A DNA stretch of 64,000 nucleotides from assembly GCF_943914565.1 (NCBI RefSeq), contig NZ_CALUCN010000002.1, positions 176,447 to 240,446 on the forward strand. Direction: 5' to 3'. The notes beneath the pieces were generated by a model, which saw only the letters and a list, made by a program, of their open reading frames with translations, did not search any database and had not been told where the DNA came from. A program made the translations under genes and the position numbers. The DNA comes from an uncultured Tessaracoccus sp. (GTDB taxonomy: Bacteria; Actinomycetota; Actinomycetes; Propionibacteriales; Propionibacteriaceae). Of the stretch, positions 1 to 8,346 are shown one piece after another. Positions within the stretch are counted from its first letter, which is position 1, and every line of letters begins with the position of its first letter.

Positions 1-1301
1 GCCTCCTCGATCGTGTCCGCGAACTTCAGCGGCAGCGCCGTCTCGAGCACCGCCGGGACCGCGCCCTCGTCGACGAGCCCCCGGGCGACGTGCAGCGCGT
101 CGGCGGTGTGCGGGTCGACGAGCCCGTCGCCGGCTTCGTGGAGCCGGCGGATCGTCGCGATCCGGTCAGTGTGCGTCGACGAGCCCGCGACGAAGCGGAA
201 GCGGTCACGCAGCCCCAGGAAGGCCGGGTCGTCGGAGAGGTCGAACTCGCCGTCGGCGGCGAGCCGGTCCTCGAACAGCTCGCGCACGCGGGCGGCGTCG
301 CGGCCCAGGAGGTCGAACACGAAGCGTTCGAGGTTGGAGGCCTTCGAGATGTCCATCGACGGGGAGCTCGTCGTCCACGCCTCGTCGCGGGGGCGGTAGC
401 GGCCGGTGGTGAAGAACTCCGCGAGCACGTCGTTCTCGTTGCAGGCGAGCACGAGCTGCACGATCGGCAGCCCCATCTCGCGCGCGACGTGGCCGGCGGC
501 GATGTTGCCGAAGTTGCCCGTCGGCACCGTGAACGCGACGCGCGCGGCGGGGCCCTCCTCGTCGGTGATCCGGAGCCAGGCGGCGAAGTAGTAGACGACC
601 TGCGCCATGAGGCGCGCCCAGTTGATCGAGTTGACCGCGCCCAGGCGGTGGCGGGCCTTGAAGTCGGCGTCGGCGTTGATCGCCTTCACGATGTCCTGGC
701 AGGCGTCGAAGTCGCCCTGCACGGCGATGTTGCAGATCGACGGGTCGTCGAGCGCGTACATCTGCGCCTGCTGGAACGGCGACATCCGACCCGCCGGCGA
801 CAGCATGAACACCCTGACACCCGGCTGCCCGAGCATCGCGTGCTCCGCGGCGGAGCCGGTGTCGCCCGAGGTGGCGCCCAGGATGTTCAGCGCTTCGCCA
901 CGACGGCCGAGCTCGTGAGCGAACAGCTCGCCCAGCAGTTGCATCGCCATGTCCTTGAACGCGGCCGTGGGGCCGCCGGAGAGGTGGACGAGCCACGTGC
1001 CGTCGGAGAGCCGCTCGACCGGGGCGACGTCGCGGTCCGGGAAGCGGTCGGCACCGTAGGCGCGCTCGCAGATGCCGCGCAGGTCGCTCTCGGGGATGTC
1101 GTCGACGAAGAGCCCCACGATCTCCGTCGCGAGCGCGGCGTAGCCCTCGCGGGCCAGCAGCCCGCTCCAACGCTCGAGGTCGGCCGCGTCCACCGTCGGG
1201 TAGTGCTCGGGGAGGTAGAGGCCGCGGTCGGGCGCGAGCCCCTCCAGGAGGATGTCGGTGAACGAGGCGGGGCCGGCGCCGCGGGTCGATACGTACTGCA
1301 C
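1..1301 (-). CDS. thrC: threonine synthase, 3' end cut by window edge
   Basis: PLP-dependent enzyme that converts O-phosphohomoserine to threonine in the cytoplasm, the last step of threonine synthesis. About 433 residues are visible and the C-terminus lies outside the window. The PLP lysine is K116 in SGGPTAAFKDMAMQL, and ILGATSGDTGSAAEHA is the phosphate-binding loop. The N-terminal MQYVSTRG with a long first domain is the longer ThrC form (about 470 residues) typical of actinobacteria and fungi. The start is GTG, fixed by a TAGGAT box exactly six bases upstream, so the mRNA is probably leaderless. No other threonine or homoserine gene is visible here; lysC is 33 kb away. Confidence 0.95.
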   Translation of the reverse strand, partial: MQYVSTRGAGPASFTDILLEGLAPDRGLYLPEHYPTVDAADLERWSGLLAREGYAALATEIVGLFVDDIPESDLRGICERAYGADRFPDRDVAPVERLSDGTWLVHLSGGPTAAFKDMAMQLLGELFAHELGRRGEALNILGATSGDTGSAAEHAMLGQPGVRVFMLSPAGRMSPFQQAQMYALDDPSICNIAVQGDFDACQDIVKAINADADFKARHRLGAVNSINWARLMAQVVYYFAAWLRITDEEGPAARVAFTVPTGNFGNIAAGHVAREMGLPIVQLVLACNENDVLAEFFTTGRYRPRDEAWTTSSPSMDISKASNLERFVFDLLGRDAARVRELFEDRLAADGEFDLSDDPAFLGLRDRFRFVAGSSTHTDRIATIRRLHEAGDGLVDPHTADALHVARGLVDEGAVPAVLETALPLKFADTIEE

Positions 1302-1307
1302 GCGGCA

Positions 1308-1313
1308 ATCCTA
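1308..1313 (-). promoter_or_regulatory. -10 box TAGGAT, leaderless promoter of thrC
   Basis: TAGGAT on the minus strand, followed by TGCCGC and the GTG start. Initiation about seven bases after the -10 box would place the transcript start on or next to the first base of the start codon, so no ribosome binding site is needed. Confidence 0.6.
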
Positions 1314-2711
1314 TGCCAGCGCCGACGGGGGCCCGGCCGACCGTGTCCGCCCACCGGTGCTGCTCCACCACCAGGCGAGCCCCGCGAGCGGGACCGCGAC
1401 GACGCCCATCGCGACGTACGGCGGGATCGCATCCTGCAAGGGCGGGAGCGCGGTGAAGGCGAGCAGCAGCCCCCACCACGCGTAGCGCCACCAGCGGCGC
1501 GCGTCGACGAACGCGAAGAACGGGATCACCCAGGTGACGTACCAGGGCTGCAGCGCGGGCCCCACGAACCCGAACGCCAGCAGCGACAGCACGAGGAACA
1601 GCCACGGCTTGCCGGCGCGGTCGCCGCGCGGGCCGATCCACACGAGCAGCGCCCCGATCACGAGCACGACGAGCAGCATCGAGCAGGCGGTGACGACGGT
1701 GTTCACCACCGCGTCGGGCGCGAGCTCGTGGTAGCGGCCGAACGACGCGATCCACGACATGGGCGCGTTGCTCGAGGCGCCGATGGGGTTGCCGGCCCGA
1801 GCGCCGCGCCAGCCGAGGCCGAGCCCGGAGCCGAAGCTCCACGCGAGGAACGTCACGATCGTCGCGAGCCCCGGCACGACGGCGGTCCAGCCGAGCCGCG
1901 CCCAGCCGCGGCGGTGGCCGTCGAGGCGCACCTGCCACGCGACGGCGACGAGGCCGAGGCCCGCGAGCGCGGCCGACTGCTTGATGCCGGTGGCCGTGCC
2001 GAGCGCGACGCCACCGAGCACGAGCGCGGCGACCCCCCGTCGCTGCACGAGCACGAGCGCCACCGCGACGAACGCCACCATCACGGCGTCGTTGTGGACG
2101 CCGCCGACCCACTGCACGAGCAGGACGGGGTTGGCGACGCCGAGCCACCACGCGGTGTGCCGGGGCACGCCCCGACGGCGGGCGAGGATCGCGACCATCC
2201 ACGCCAGCAGTGCCATCGCGGCGACGTTCACGAGCCGGAGCCCGACGATCATGCCGAGCACGTGCGGGGACCACAGCGCGTCGACGCCCTCGAACACGAG
2301 GAGCGCGAAGCCGGGGTACACCGACGTGGTCTGGTGCCAGTGGATGCCGACGAGCAACCCGACCGTGCCTGCCGCGCCCGACGTGACCTCGTAGGGGCTC
2401 AGCCCGTGGCCGAGCAGCCAGCCCTGCGCGACGTAAGAGTAGGCGTCGCGGGAGTGCATGGGCAGCGCGATCATGAGCGGCAGCGCCCAGAGCGCGCCGA
2501 CGGTGAGGGGGCGACGGAAGCCCGGCCCCAACTGCCACCACGCGACGAGCGCGACGAGGTGCGCGGGCAGCTGCACCGCGACGCGCCACCACGACGCGCG
2601 CGCCTCGAGCAGGCCCGGCGCGTCGAGCCACTGGACCGCGACGATCCAGGCCAGCGCGCACATGCCTGCGAGGGCCCACGCCCAGGGGCGACGGCTGGTG
2701 CGATCCGGCAT
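1311..2711 (-). CDS. polyprenol-phosphate-mannose-dependent alpha-1,6-mannosyltransferase (MptA/MptB family)
   Basis: Integral membrane GT-C glycosyltransferase of about 466 residues with some 11-12 hydrophobic segments. The family transfers mannose from polyprenyl-phosphate mannose onto the alpha-1,6-mannan backbone of lipomannan or lipoarabinomannan on the outer face of the membrane. The key motif is MHSRDAYSYVAQGWLLGHG in the first periplasmic loop; the Asp/Tyr pattern there matches the GT-C catalytic loop of MptA/MptB. GVHNDAVMVAF and LQPWYVTWV are also typical. ATG was chosen as start because the next upstream in-frame codons have no ribosome binding site and a TATGCT box lies about 35 bases upstream. 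It is shorter than mycobacterial MptA/B (about 500-550 residues). I cannot decide between MptA and MptB. Confidence 0.85.
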   Translation of the reverse strand: MPDRTSRRPWAWALAGMCALAWIVAVQWLDAPGLLEARASWWRVAVQLPAHLVALVAWWQLGPGFRRPLTVGALWALPLMIALPMHSRDAYSYVAQGWLLGHGLSPYEVTSGAAGTVGLLVGIHWHQTTSVYPGFALLVFEGVDALWSPHVLGMIVGLRLVNVAAMALLAWMVAILARRRGVPRHTAWWLGVANPVLLVQWVGGVHNDAVMVAFVAVALVLVQRRGVAALVLGGVALGTATGIKQSAALAGLGLVAVAWQVRLDGHRRGWARLGWTAVVPGLATIVTFLAWSFGSGLGLGWRGARAGNPIGASSNAPMSWIASFGRYHELAPDAVVNTVVTACSMLLVVLVIGALLVWIGPRGDRAGKPWLFLVLSLLAFGFVGPALQPWYVTWVIPFFAFVDARRWWRYAWWGLLLAFTALPPLQDAIPPYVAMGVVAVPLAGLAWWWSSTGGRTRSAGPPSALA

Positions 2712-2798
2712 GACGAGACCTGTTCCGGGGGCAGTGCTGACCTGACGAGCATAGCCGCCGACCACCCGGCACGTCCGACCAGGCACCGCGCGGGCGGA

Positions 2799-2804
2799 TA
2801 GGGT
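2799..2804 (+). promoter_or_regulatory. -10 box TAGGGT, leaderless promoter of the doxX-like gene
   Basis: TAGGGT seven bases before an ATG. It selects the ATG over an in-frame GTG nine bases upstream, which overlaps the box itself. Confidence 0.55.
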
Positions 2805-2811
2805 GGCTCCC

Positions 2812-3312
2812 ATGCTGCGCAAGACCGTCCGTGGCGTCCAGCACGTCGCGCTGCTCCTCGCCCGCATCGTCGTGGGCGTCGTCCTCGTCGCCCGCGGGTG
2901 GCACCGGTGGATGGACGCCGGGATCGACGCCCAGGCGGCCGTGCTCGCCGCCGAGGGCCTGCCCGCGCCCGACCTGTTGGCCTGGGCAGTGACCATCTTC
3001 GAGCTCGCCGGTGGGGTGCTGCTCGTCTTCGGGCTGGCCACGCCGGTCGTCGGGCTGGGGATGGTGGTGCTCTACTCAGGTGTCGCGCTGCTGCGGCACC
3101 CCGACGCGCTGCTCGCCCACGAGGCAGGCATGGAGTACCCGCTGGTCCAGGCCGCCGTCGGGCTGGTGTTCCTGGCGTTCGGGTCGGGCAAGCTGGGTGC
3201 GGACGCGCTGTTCTTCCCCGCGAAGCCGGCCGCCGAGCCGGTGGCGCAGGAACGCCCCGCGCCCCCGCCGCCCCGGGAGCAGACGCTGTATTCACAGGAA
3301 ACGCACAGCTGA
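2812..3312 (+). CDS. DoxX family membrane protein
   Basis: Protein of 166 residues with four predicted membrane helices (LLARIVVGVVLVARGWHRW, LLAWAVTIFELAGGVLLVFG, VVGLGMVVLYSGVALL, LVQAAVGLVFLAFGSG). The GxxKL motif near the end (FGSGKLGADALF) and the fold are those of DoxX. DoxX proteins are small quinone-linked membrane proteins; the mycobacterial DoxX works with SodA and a thiosulfate sulfurtransferase in thiol redox control, but neither partner is here. The last 35 residues are a proline-rich cytoplasmic tail. It is followed by the two-component pair after 40 bases. No specific function can be assigned. Confidence 0.85.
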   Translation: MLRKTVRGVQHVALLLARIVVGVVLVARGWHRWMDAGIDAQAAVLAAEGLPAPDLLAWAVTIFELAGGVLLVFGLATPVVGLGMVVLYSGVALLRHPDALLAHEAGMEYPLVQAAVGLVFLAFGSGKLGADALFFPAKPAAEPVAQERPAPPPPREQTLYSQETHS

Positions 3313-3340
3313 TTGACGGGTGGCTCATCGCCTGACGTGG

Positions 3341-3346
3341 GATGGT
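3341..3346 (+). promoter_or_regulatory. possible -10 box GATGGT before the response regulator
   Basis: A degenerate TANNNT-like box six bases before the ATG, in the same position as the other leaderless promoters in the window. A TTGACG lies about 22 bases further upstream, too far for an ideal -35. Weak on its own; it is supported by its spacing and by the lack of a ribosome binding site. Confidence 0.4.
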
Positions 3347-3352
3347 TGGGGC

Positions 3353-4075
3353 ATGACGAGCGAACCCCTCCAGCGTCCCGACGGCACCCCGATCCGGGTG
3401 CTCGCCGTCGACGACGAACCCAGCCTCACCGAGCTGCTCGCGATGGCGATGCGCTACGAAGGGTGGGACGTCACGACCGCGGCGACGGGGCGCGAGGCCG
3501 TGCGGGAGGCGCGGCGGGTGGAGCCGGACGTGATCGTGCTCGACGTGATGCTGCCCGACTTCGACGGGCTCGAGGTGCTGCGCCGGATCCGCGCGGACCA
3601 GCCGGACGTGCCGGTGATCTTCCTCACCGCCCGCGACGCGGTGCCCGACCGGATCGCGGGCCTCACCGCCGGCGGCGACGACTACGTGACCAAGCCGTTC
3701 TCCGTCGAGGAGCTCATCGCGCGGCTGCGCGGGCTGCTGCGCCGCACGGGCGCGACGAGCGTCGACCCGACCACCCAGCTCGTCGTCGGTGACCTGGTGC
3801 TCGACGAGGACTCGCACGAGGTGACGCGCGCCGGGGACGCGATCTCGCTCACGGCGACGGAGTTCGAGCTGCTGCGCTACCTCATGCGCAACCCGAGGCG
3901 CGTGCTGAGCAAGGCACAGATCCTGGACCGGGTGTGGAGCTACGACTTCGGCGGGCAGGCCAACGTCGTCGAGCTCTACATCTCCTACCTGCGCAAGAAG
4001 ATCGACGCCGGCCGCGAGCCCATGATCCACACCATGCGCGGCGCCGGCTACGTGTTGAAGCCGGCCGGGGCATGA
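3353..4075 (+). CDS. OmpR/PhoB-family response regulator
   Basis: DNA-binding response regulator of 240 residues. The receiver domain spans about residues 15-128, with acidic pair D20/D21, phospho-acceptor D64 in IVLDVMLPDFDG, conserved T in FLTAR and K in VTKPFS. A winged-helix Trans_reg_C domain follows (about 145-238), with LTATEFELLRYLMRNPRRVLS and the recognition helix around NVVELYISYLRKKID. The stop overlaps the start of the histidine kinase by four bases (ATGA), so the two are translationally coupled and surely a cognate pair. It is similar in layout to actinobacterial MprA/TcrA/TrcR-type regulators, but the stimulus and regulon cannot be read from the sequence. Confidence 0.93.
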   Translation: MTSEPLQRPDGTPIRVLAVDDEPSLTELLAMAMRYEGWDVTTAATGREAVREARRVEPDVIVLDVMLPDFDGLEVLRRIRADQPDVPVIFLTARDAVPDRIAGLTAGGDDYVTKPFSVEELIARLRGLLRRTGATSVDPTTQLVVGDLVLDEDSHEVTRAGDAISLTATEFELLRYLMRNPRRVLSKAQILDRVWSYDFGGQANVVELYISYLRKKIDAGREPMIHTMRGAGYVLKPAGA

Positions 4076-5487
4076 GCGTCGCACCCACCCCCGACGAGGC
4101 CCGCCCGGCCGGGCGGTGGCGCGCCCGGGGCACGCTAACCGGGCAGGTGCAGCTGCGCGTGGCGATCGCGGTGGCCGCGATGGCCGTGCTGCTGTCGCTC
4201 ATCACCATCGTCGTCGCCCAGAACCTGCTCGTCTCGCAGCTCGACTCCGACATCGACGCGATCCCGGTGTTCGCGCAGGGCGACACGCCCAACCTCCGCC
4301 GGCCGGGCGTGCCGCGCGGCACCGTCATCGCGGGGCGCCACGAGGGCACGGTGTTCGCGAGCGTGGCGGGCGCGGGCGACGTGAGCGACGTCGACGAGGG
4401 CCTGAACCAGCTGCTCGCCCTCGAGCCGGGGCGCGCCACGATCGAGCTGCCGCAGCTCGGCCGCTACCGCGTGCACGTGGTGGAGCGCGCCGGGTCGACG
4501 CTCGCGGTCGGGCTGCCGACGCGCGGCGTCGACGAGACGATGATCTGGCTCTCGCTCTCCGCGCTCGCGATCACCGCCGTCGCGGTGACGGCGACGGTGC
4601 TCGTCACGCAGCGCCTCATCACGCGGGCGACGAGGCCCCTGGCCGCGCTGGGCGAGACGGCGCGCACCGTGTCGTCCCTGCCGCTCGAGCAGGGCCCGGT
4701 GGCGGTGCCGCGCCACGACGTCTCGGGGCTGCCGGAGGAGCACGAGGTCGCGACGGTGGGCCGGGCGTTCAACCAGATGCTGGACCACGTCGAGGGGGCG
4801 CTGCTGGCCCGGGAACGCTCGGAGCAGACGCTGCGCCGCTTCGTCGCCGACGCGTCGCACGAGCTGCGCAACCCGCTCGCGGCGATCACCGGCTACTCCG
4901 AGCTCGTCGAGCAGCACGCCCGGGGGCTCGAGGGTGACACGGCGTTCGCGCTCGGGCGGATCTCGGCGGAGTCCCAGCGGATGCGCAAGCTCGTCGAGGA
5001 CATGATGATGCTGGCGCGCCTCGACGCGCACCAGCAGGCCGCACCCGAGCCGGTCGACGCCACCGAAGCGGTGCTCAACGCGGTCTCGGACGCCAGGGCC
5101 GCGGCGCCGTCGCACGTGTGGCGGCTGGTGCTGCCCGACGAGCCCGTGACGGTGCTCGCGGGCCGCGACCAGCTGCAGCAGGTGCTCGTGAACCTCCTCG
5201 GCAACGCCCGCACCCACACCCCGCCCGGCACCCACGTCGAGACCGCGCTGAGCCCCGACGGGGTCATCACCGTCACCGACGACGGCCCCGGCATCCCGGA
5301 GGACGTGCTGCCGCGCGTGTTCGAGCGGTTCAGCCGCGCCGACGACGCCCGCAGCCACGGCGAACAGCACTCGACGGGGCTCGGCCTCGCGATCGTCCGC
5401 GCCCAGGTGGAGAGCTTCGGCGGCGAGGTCTGGGTCGAGTCCCGGCCCGGCTGCACCCGCTTCGGGGTCCGGCTCCGGCTCGCGTGA
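4072..5487 (+). CDS. sensor histidine kinase of the two-component pair
   Basis: Membrane sensor kinase of 471 residues. TM1 is about residues 25-50 and TM2 about 163-186, flanking an extracytoplasmic domain of about 110 residues with no recognised fold. Then come a HAMP domain (about 187-248), a HisKA domain with phospho-acceptor H263 in FVADASHELRNPLAAITGYSEL, and an HATPase_c domain with N box LLGNARTHTPPG, G1 box DDGPGIPEDVL, F box FERF and G2 box STGLGLAIV. The start is the ATG overlapping the regulator's stop; earlier in-frame codons lie inside the regulator. The only sensory region is the extracellular domain, so it probably senses an envelope or external signal. Confidence 0.93.
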   Translation: MSVAPTPDEARPAGRWRARGTLTGQVQLRVAIAVAAMAVLLSLITIVVAQNLLVSQLDSDIDAIPVFAQGDTPNLRRPGVPRGTVIAGRHEGTVFASVAGAGDVSDVDEGLNQLLALEPGRATIELPQLGRYRVHVVERAGSTLAVGLPTRGVDETMIWLSLSALAITAVAVTATVLVTQRLITRATRPLAALGETARTVSSLPLEQGPVAVPRHDVSGLPEEHEVATVGRAFNQMLDHVEGALLARERSEQTLRRFVADASHELRNPLAAITGYSELVEQHARGLEGDTAFALGRISAESQRMRKLVEDMMMLARLDAHQQAAPEPVDATEAVLNAVSDARAAAPSHVWRLVLPDEPVTVLAGRDQLQQVLVNLLGNARTHTPPGTHVETALSPDGVITVTDDGPGIPEDVLPRVFERFSRADDARSHGEQHSTGLGLAIVRAQVESFGGEVWVESRPGCTRFGVRLRLA

Positions 5488-5498
5488 ACCGCCGGCGC

Positions 5499-6152
5499 TC
5501 AGTGGGCGCCGTCGAGGACGGCGCGGGAGCCGGAGAGGCCGAGCCGCGTCGCGCCGGCCTCGACCATGGCCCGGGCGGTGTCCCAGTCGCGGATGCCGCC
5601 GGAGGCCTTGACGCCGAGGCGGTCGCCGACGGTCTCACGCATGAGCCGCACCGCGTCGACGCTGGCGCCGCCGGCCGGGTGGAACCCGGTGGAGGTCTTG
5701 ACGAAGTCGGCACCCGCCGCCTCGGCCGCGCGGCAGGCGGCGACGATCTCGTCGTCGGTGAGGGCGGCGGACTCGATGATGACCTTCAGCACGCCGGGCG
5801 TGGCCTCGCGCACGGCGCGGATCTCGGCCTCGACGGCGTCGGCGCGGCCCTCCTTGAGGAGGCCGACGTTGATGACCATGTCGACCTCGTCGGCGCCGTG
5901 CTCGCACGCCTCGCGCGCCTCGAAGGCCTTGGCGGCGGCGGTGTGGTTGCCGGAGGGAAAGCCGACGACGGTGGCGACGAGCACGTCGCCCGTGTCCACC
6001 TCGAGGGGCAGCATGGAGGGCGAGACGCACACCGAGTAGGTGCGAAGCGTCCTCGCCTCCTCGACGAGGGCAGCCACCTGCGCGTGCGTGGCGTCGGTCT
6101 TGAGCAGCGTGTGGTCGATGAGCCTGGCGAGTTCGCCGCGAGTGATCGTCAT
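5499..6152 (-). CDS. deoC: deoxyribose-phosphate aldolase
   Basis: Class I aldolase of 217 residues that cleaves 2-deoxyribose 5-phosphate to acetaldehyde and glyceraldehyde 3-phosphate in deoxynucleoside catabolism. The Schiff-base lysine is K152 in DFVKTSTGFHPAGGAS; the proton-relay residues lie in EVDMVINVGLLK and VKASGGIRD. Full length for the family. It is convergent with the sensor kinase, leaving 11 bases between the stops. The ATG start follows a TAGGCT box by six bases (leaderless). Other deo genes are not adjacent; the divergent neighbour dcd also acts on deoxynucleotides, which may be coincidence. Confidence 0.95.
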   Translation of the reverse strand: MTITRGELARLIDHTLLKTDATHAQVAALVEEARTLRTYSVCVSPSMLPLEVDTGDVLVATVVGFPSGNHTAAAKAFEAREACEHGADEVDMVINVGLLKEGRADAVEAEIRAVREATPGVLKVIIESAALTDDEIVAACRAAEAAGADFVKTSTGFHPAGGASVDAVRLMRETVGDRLGVKASGGIRDWDTARAMVEAGATRLGLSGSRAVLDGAH

Positions 6153-6158
6153 GCGGGA

Positions 6159-6164
6159 AGCCTA
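6159..6164 (-). promoter_or_regulatory. -10 box TAGGCT, leaderless promoter of deoC
   Basis: TAGGCT on the minus strand, then TTCCCG-type six-base spacer, then ATG. No ribosome binding site lies between them. Confidence 0.6.
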
Positions 6165-6238
6165 CCGGCACCCCTCCTGCCCGGTCCGGCCACGGCCCCT
6201 GTCCGACGAGCACCGCGGCCCGCCAGCGCCGCATGCCC

Positions 6239-6244
6239 TAGGCT
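6239..6244 (+). promoter_or_regulatory. -10 box TAGGCT, leaderless promoter of dcd
   Basis: TAGGCT, six bases (CGGACC), then the ATG of dcd. Same box and spacing as the divergent deoC promoter about 75 bases away. Confidence 0.6.
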
Positions 6245-6250
6245 CGGACC

Positions 6251-6826
6251 ATGCTGCTCAGTGACCGAGACATCCTCCAGGGCATCGACGACGGCACGAT
6301 CGGCCTCGACCCGTGGGAGCCGACGATGGTCCAGCCGGCCAGCGTCGACGTCCGGCTCGACCGTTCCTTCCGCGTGTTCGAGAACCACCGCTACCCGTCG
6401 ATCGACCCGGCCGAGGAGCAGTCGGAGCTGACGCGCCTGCTGGAGGTCGCCGAGGACGAGCCGTTCGTGCTGCACCCGGGCGAGTTCGTGCTCGCCTCCA
6501 CGCTCGAGCAGATCTCGGTGGGCCCGACGATCGCCGCGCGGCTCGAGGGGAAGTCCTCGCTCGGCAGGCTCGGACTCCTCACGCACTCCACCGCGGGCTT
6601 CATCGACCCCGGCTTCTCCGGGCACGTCACCCTCGAGCTGTCGAACATGGCGACGCTGCCGGTCAAGCTCTGGCCGGGGATGAAGATCGGCCAGTGCTGC
6701 TTCTTCCAGCTCTCCAGCGAGGCGCTCCACCCGTACGGCTCGGCCGAGTACGGCAGCCGCTACCAGGGGCAGCGCGGGCCGACGCCGTCGCGCGCGCACC
6801 TCAACTTCCACCGCTCCAAGCTCTGA
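6251..6826 (+). CDS. dcd: dCTP deaminase, probably bifunctional (dUMP-forming)
   Basis: Trimeric enzyme of 191 residues that deaminates dCTP and, in the bifunctional branch, also hydrolyses dUTP to dUMP for thymidylate synthesis. MLLSDRDILQGI at the N-terminus, the nucleotide-binding stretch EGKSSLGRLGLLTHSTAGFIDPGFSGHVTLEL and the C-terminal GSRYQGQRGPTPSRAHLNF are diagnostic. The glutamate in the HSTAGFIDPGF region and overall similarity to the Mycobacterium and Methanocaldococcus enzymes favour the bifunctional type; this is inference. Full length. The start is fixed by the leaderless -10 box. Confidence 0.95.
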   Translation: MLLSDRDILQGIDDGTIGLDPWEPTMVQPASVDVRLDRSFRVFENHRYPSIDPAEEQSELTRLLEVAEDEPFVLHPGEFVLASTLEQISVGPTIAARLEGKSSLGRLGLLTHSTAGFIDPGFSGHVTLELSNMATLPVKLWPGMKIGQCCFFQLSSEALHPYGSAEYGSRYQGQRGPTPSRAHLNFHRSKL

Positions 6827-6839
6827 GCGGCCCGCACCC

Positions 6840-8300
6840 TCAGCCGAGCTGCGCCGGGCGCCGCAGCACCGTGAACCACCGGTTGCCGTAGCTCACCTGC
6901 TGCCCCTCGCGCACCCGCATCTGCACCCCGGCCGGCGCCGGCTCGAGCTCCCCGGCCCCACCGACGAGCGCCGTGCCGTTGGTCGAACCCCGGTCGACGA
7001 CGTACACGCCCCGGGGGTCGGTGCCGATCAGCACGTGCGTGCGCGAAATCATCCGCCCGTCCCCCGACGACGGCACGAGCTGCACCTCGGGGTCGTCGTC
7101 GGTGCGCTGCGGGTTGCGGCCGAGCAGCACCGTCACGGCGAGGTCCACCTCGCGCCCGTCGTCGAGCCGCAGGTACCAGCCCTCGTCGCCCCGCCGGCCG
7201 CCCTCGCCCTGGGGCAGCGCCGCGATCCTGGTGCCCTCGTCGTCGTCCACCTCGCCGAAGTCGCGCTGCCGCACCCGCACCGAACGCTGCGAGGGCTGCA
7301 GCACCGACGACGGCGTCGGCATCGGGATCCATCCCGGCCCCCGGGACGGCATGGCCGGCCCGGACGGCCGCGACGGCTGCCGGAACGGCTGCCCGCCGCG
7401 CATCGGCAGGTCCGGGTGCGGGGACGCGAGCCCCTCGCCCGGCCCGAGCGGACCGGGCCCACTTGCAGGCCGCGACGGGGGTTGCGGCGACGACGAACCC
7501 ATCGGCGGGCGCTGCCGGTCAGGGGGCGCGAGCGGCGACGGCTGCGGCCCGGGACGCTCGGCGGCCGACGGCTGGGAACCGGGGCGCCCCTGGCCCTGCC
7601 GCCCCTGTGCCCGCCTGCCCGGCTGCGCCTGCGGCCCGGACTGCTGCCCCCACTGCGGCACCGGCTGCTCCCAGGGCGCCGGCTGCTGCCACGGCTCCTG
7701 CTCGGACGGCTGGTCCGCCTGCGGCCCCCACGCCGCCGCGGACTCCTCGGCGTAGCGGGACGCCTCGGGGCTGAACGCCTCGGCGAGGTGCGGCGGCAGC
7801 CCGACGGTGCTCGGCGCCGCCTTCGCGGCCCGGTTCGAGCGTCGCGGACGCACCTCGGCGGGCTTCGGCTGCACGAGCACCGCCTTCACGGCCATGTCGT
7901 GCCAGCCCTGCCGCCGTTCGTGGATGATGAGGAAGACGAGGAACGCGATCCCGCCGACGACGGTGAGCATGAGCCCCAGGTACACGAGGAAACGCAGGAA
8001 CACCCGCCACCAGCCGATGGGCGTGCCGTCGCTCATGCCGACGAGCTCGAGCCCCGTCGCGCGCGCGCCGATGCCGGCGCCGCCGGTGGCATAGGCCCAC
8101 CACTGGTAGAGCCCGTAGCCGAGCGTCAGCACGGCCGCGGCGATCGAGGAGACCAGCACCACCGTCGGCCCATGCCACAGCTGGAGCACCAGCGCGGTGA
8201 GACCACCGATGATCGCGACGGGGGCCACGTCGATCAGGAACGCCAGGAAGCGTCGCCCCAACCCGGCCACCTCGTGACCCCGGGGAATCATTCGACTCAC
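6840..8300 (-). CDS. RDD-family membrane protein with C-terminal FHA domain
   Basis: About 486 residues. The N-terminus is an RDD domain with three to four membrane helices (FLAFLIDVAPVAIIGGLTALVL, VVLVSSIAAAVLTLGYGLYQWW, VFLRFLVYLGLMLTVVGGIAFLVFLII) and the cytoplasmic GWHDMAVKAVLV typical of RDD. Then about 230 residues of disordered Pro/Gln/Gly/Ser-rich linker, then an FHA domain with GRNPQRTDDD, the phosphothreonine-binding SRTH and the closing STNGT. FHA domains bind phosphothreonine peptides, so it probably reads the output of a Ser/Thr kinase encoded elsewhere. Start GTG was chosen because GAGGAGG lies five bases upstream; an ATG nine bases later is the alternative. It is the last gene of the MoxR/DUF58 operon. 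Confidence 0.85.
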   Translation of the reverse strand: MSRMIPRGHEVAGLGRRFLAFLIDVAPVAIIGGLTALVLQLWHGPTVVLVSSIAAAVLTLGYGLYQWWAYATGGAGIGARATGLELVGMSDGTPIGWWRVFLRFLVYLGLMLTVVGGIAFLVFLIIHERRQGWHDMAVKAVLVQPKPAEVRPRRSNRAAKAAPSTVGLPPHLAEAFSPEASRYAEESAAAWGPQADQPSEQEPWQQPAPWEQPVPQWGQQSGPQAQPGRRAQGRQGQGRPGSQPSAAERPGPQPSPLAPPDRQRPPMGSSSPQPPSRPASGPGPLGPGEGLASPHPDLPMRGGQPFRQPSRPSGPAMPSRGPGWIPMPTPSSVLQPSQRSVRVRQRDFGEVDDDEGTRIAALPQGEGGRRGDEGWYLRLDDGREVDLAVTVLLGRNPQRTDDDPEVQLVPSSGDGRMISRTHVLIGTDPRGVYVVDRGSTNGTALVGGAGELEPAPAGVQMRVREGQQVSYGNRWFTVLRRPAQLG

Positions 8301-8346
8301 ACTTGCCTCCTCACGCACACAGGATATGGCGAGACGCCGTTTCCCA

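Noticed and set aside
90..2801. Long plus-strand open frame across thrC and the mannosyltransferase
   Set aside because: Arg/Gln/Glu-rich low-complexity translation crossing two genuine genes on the other strand.
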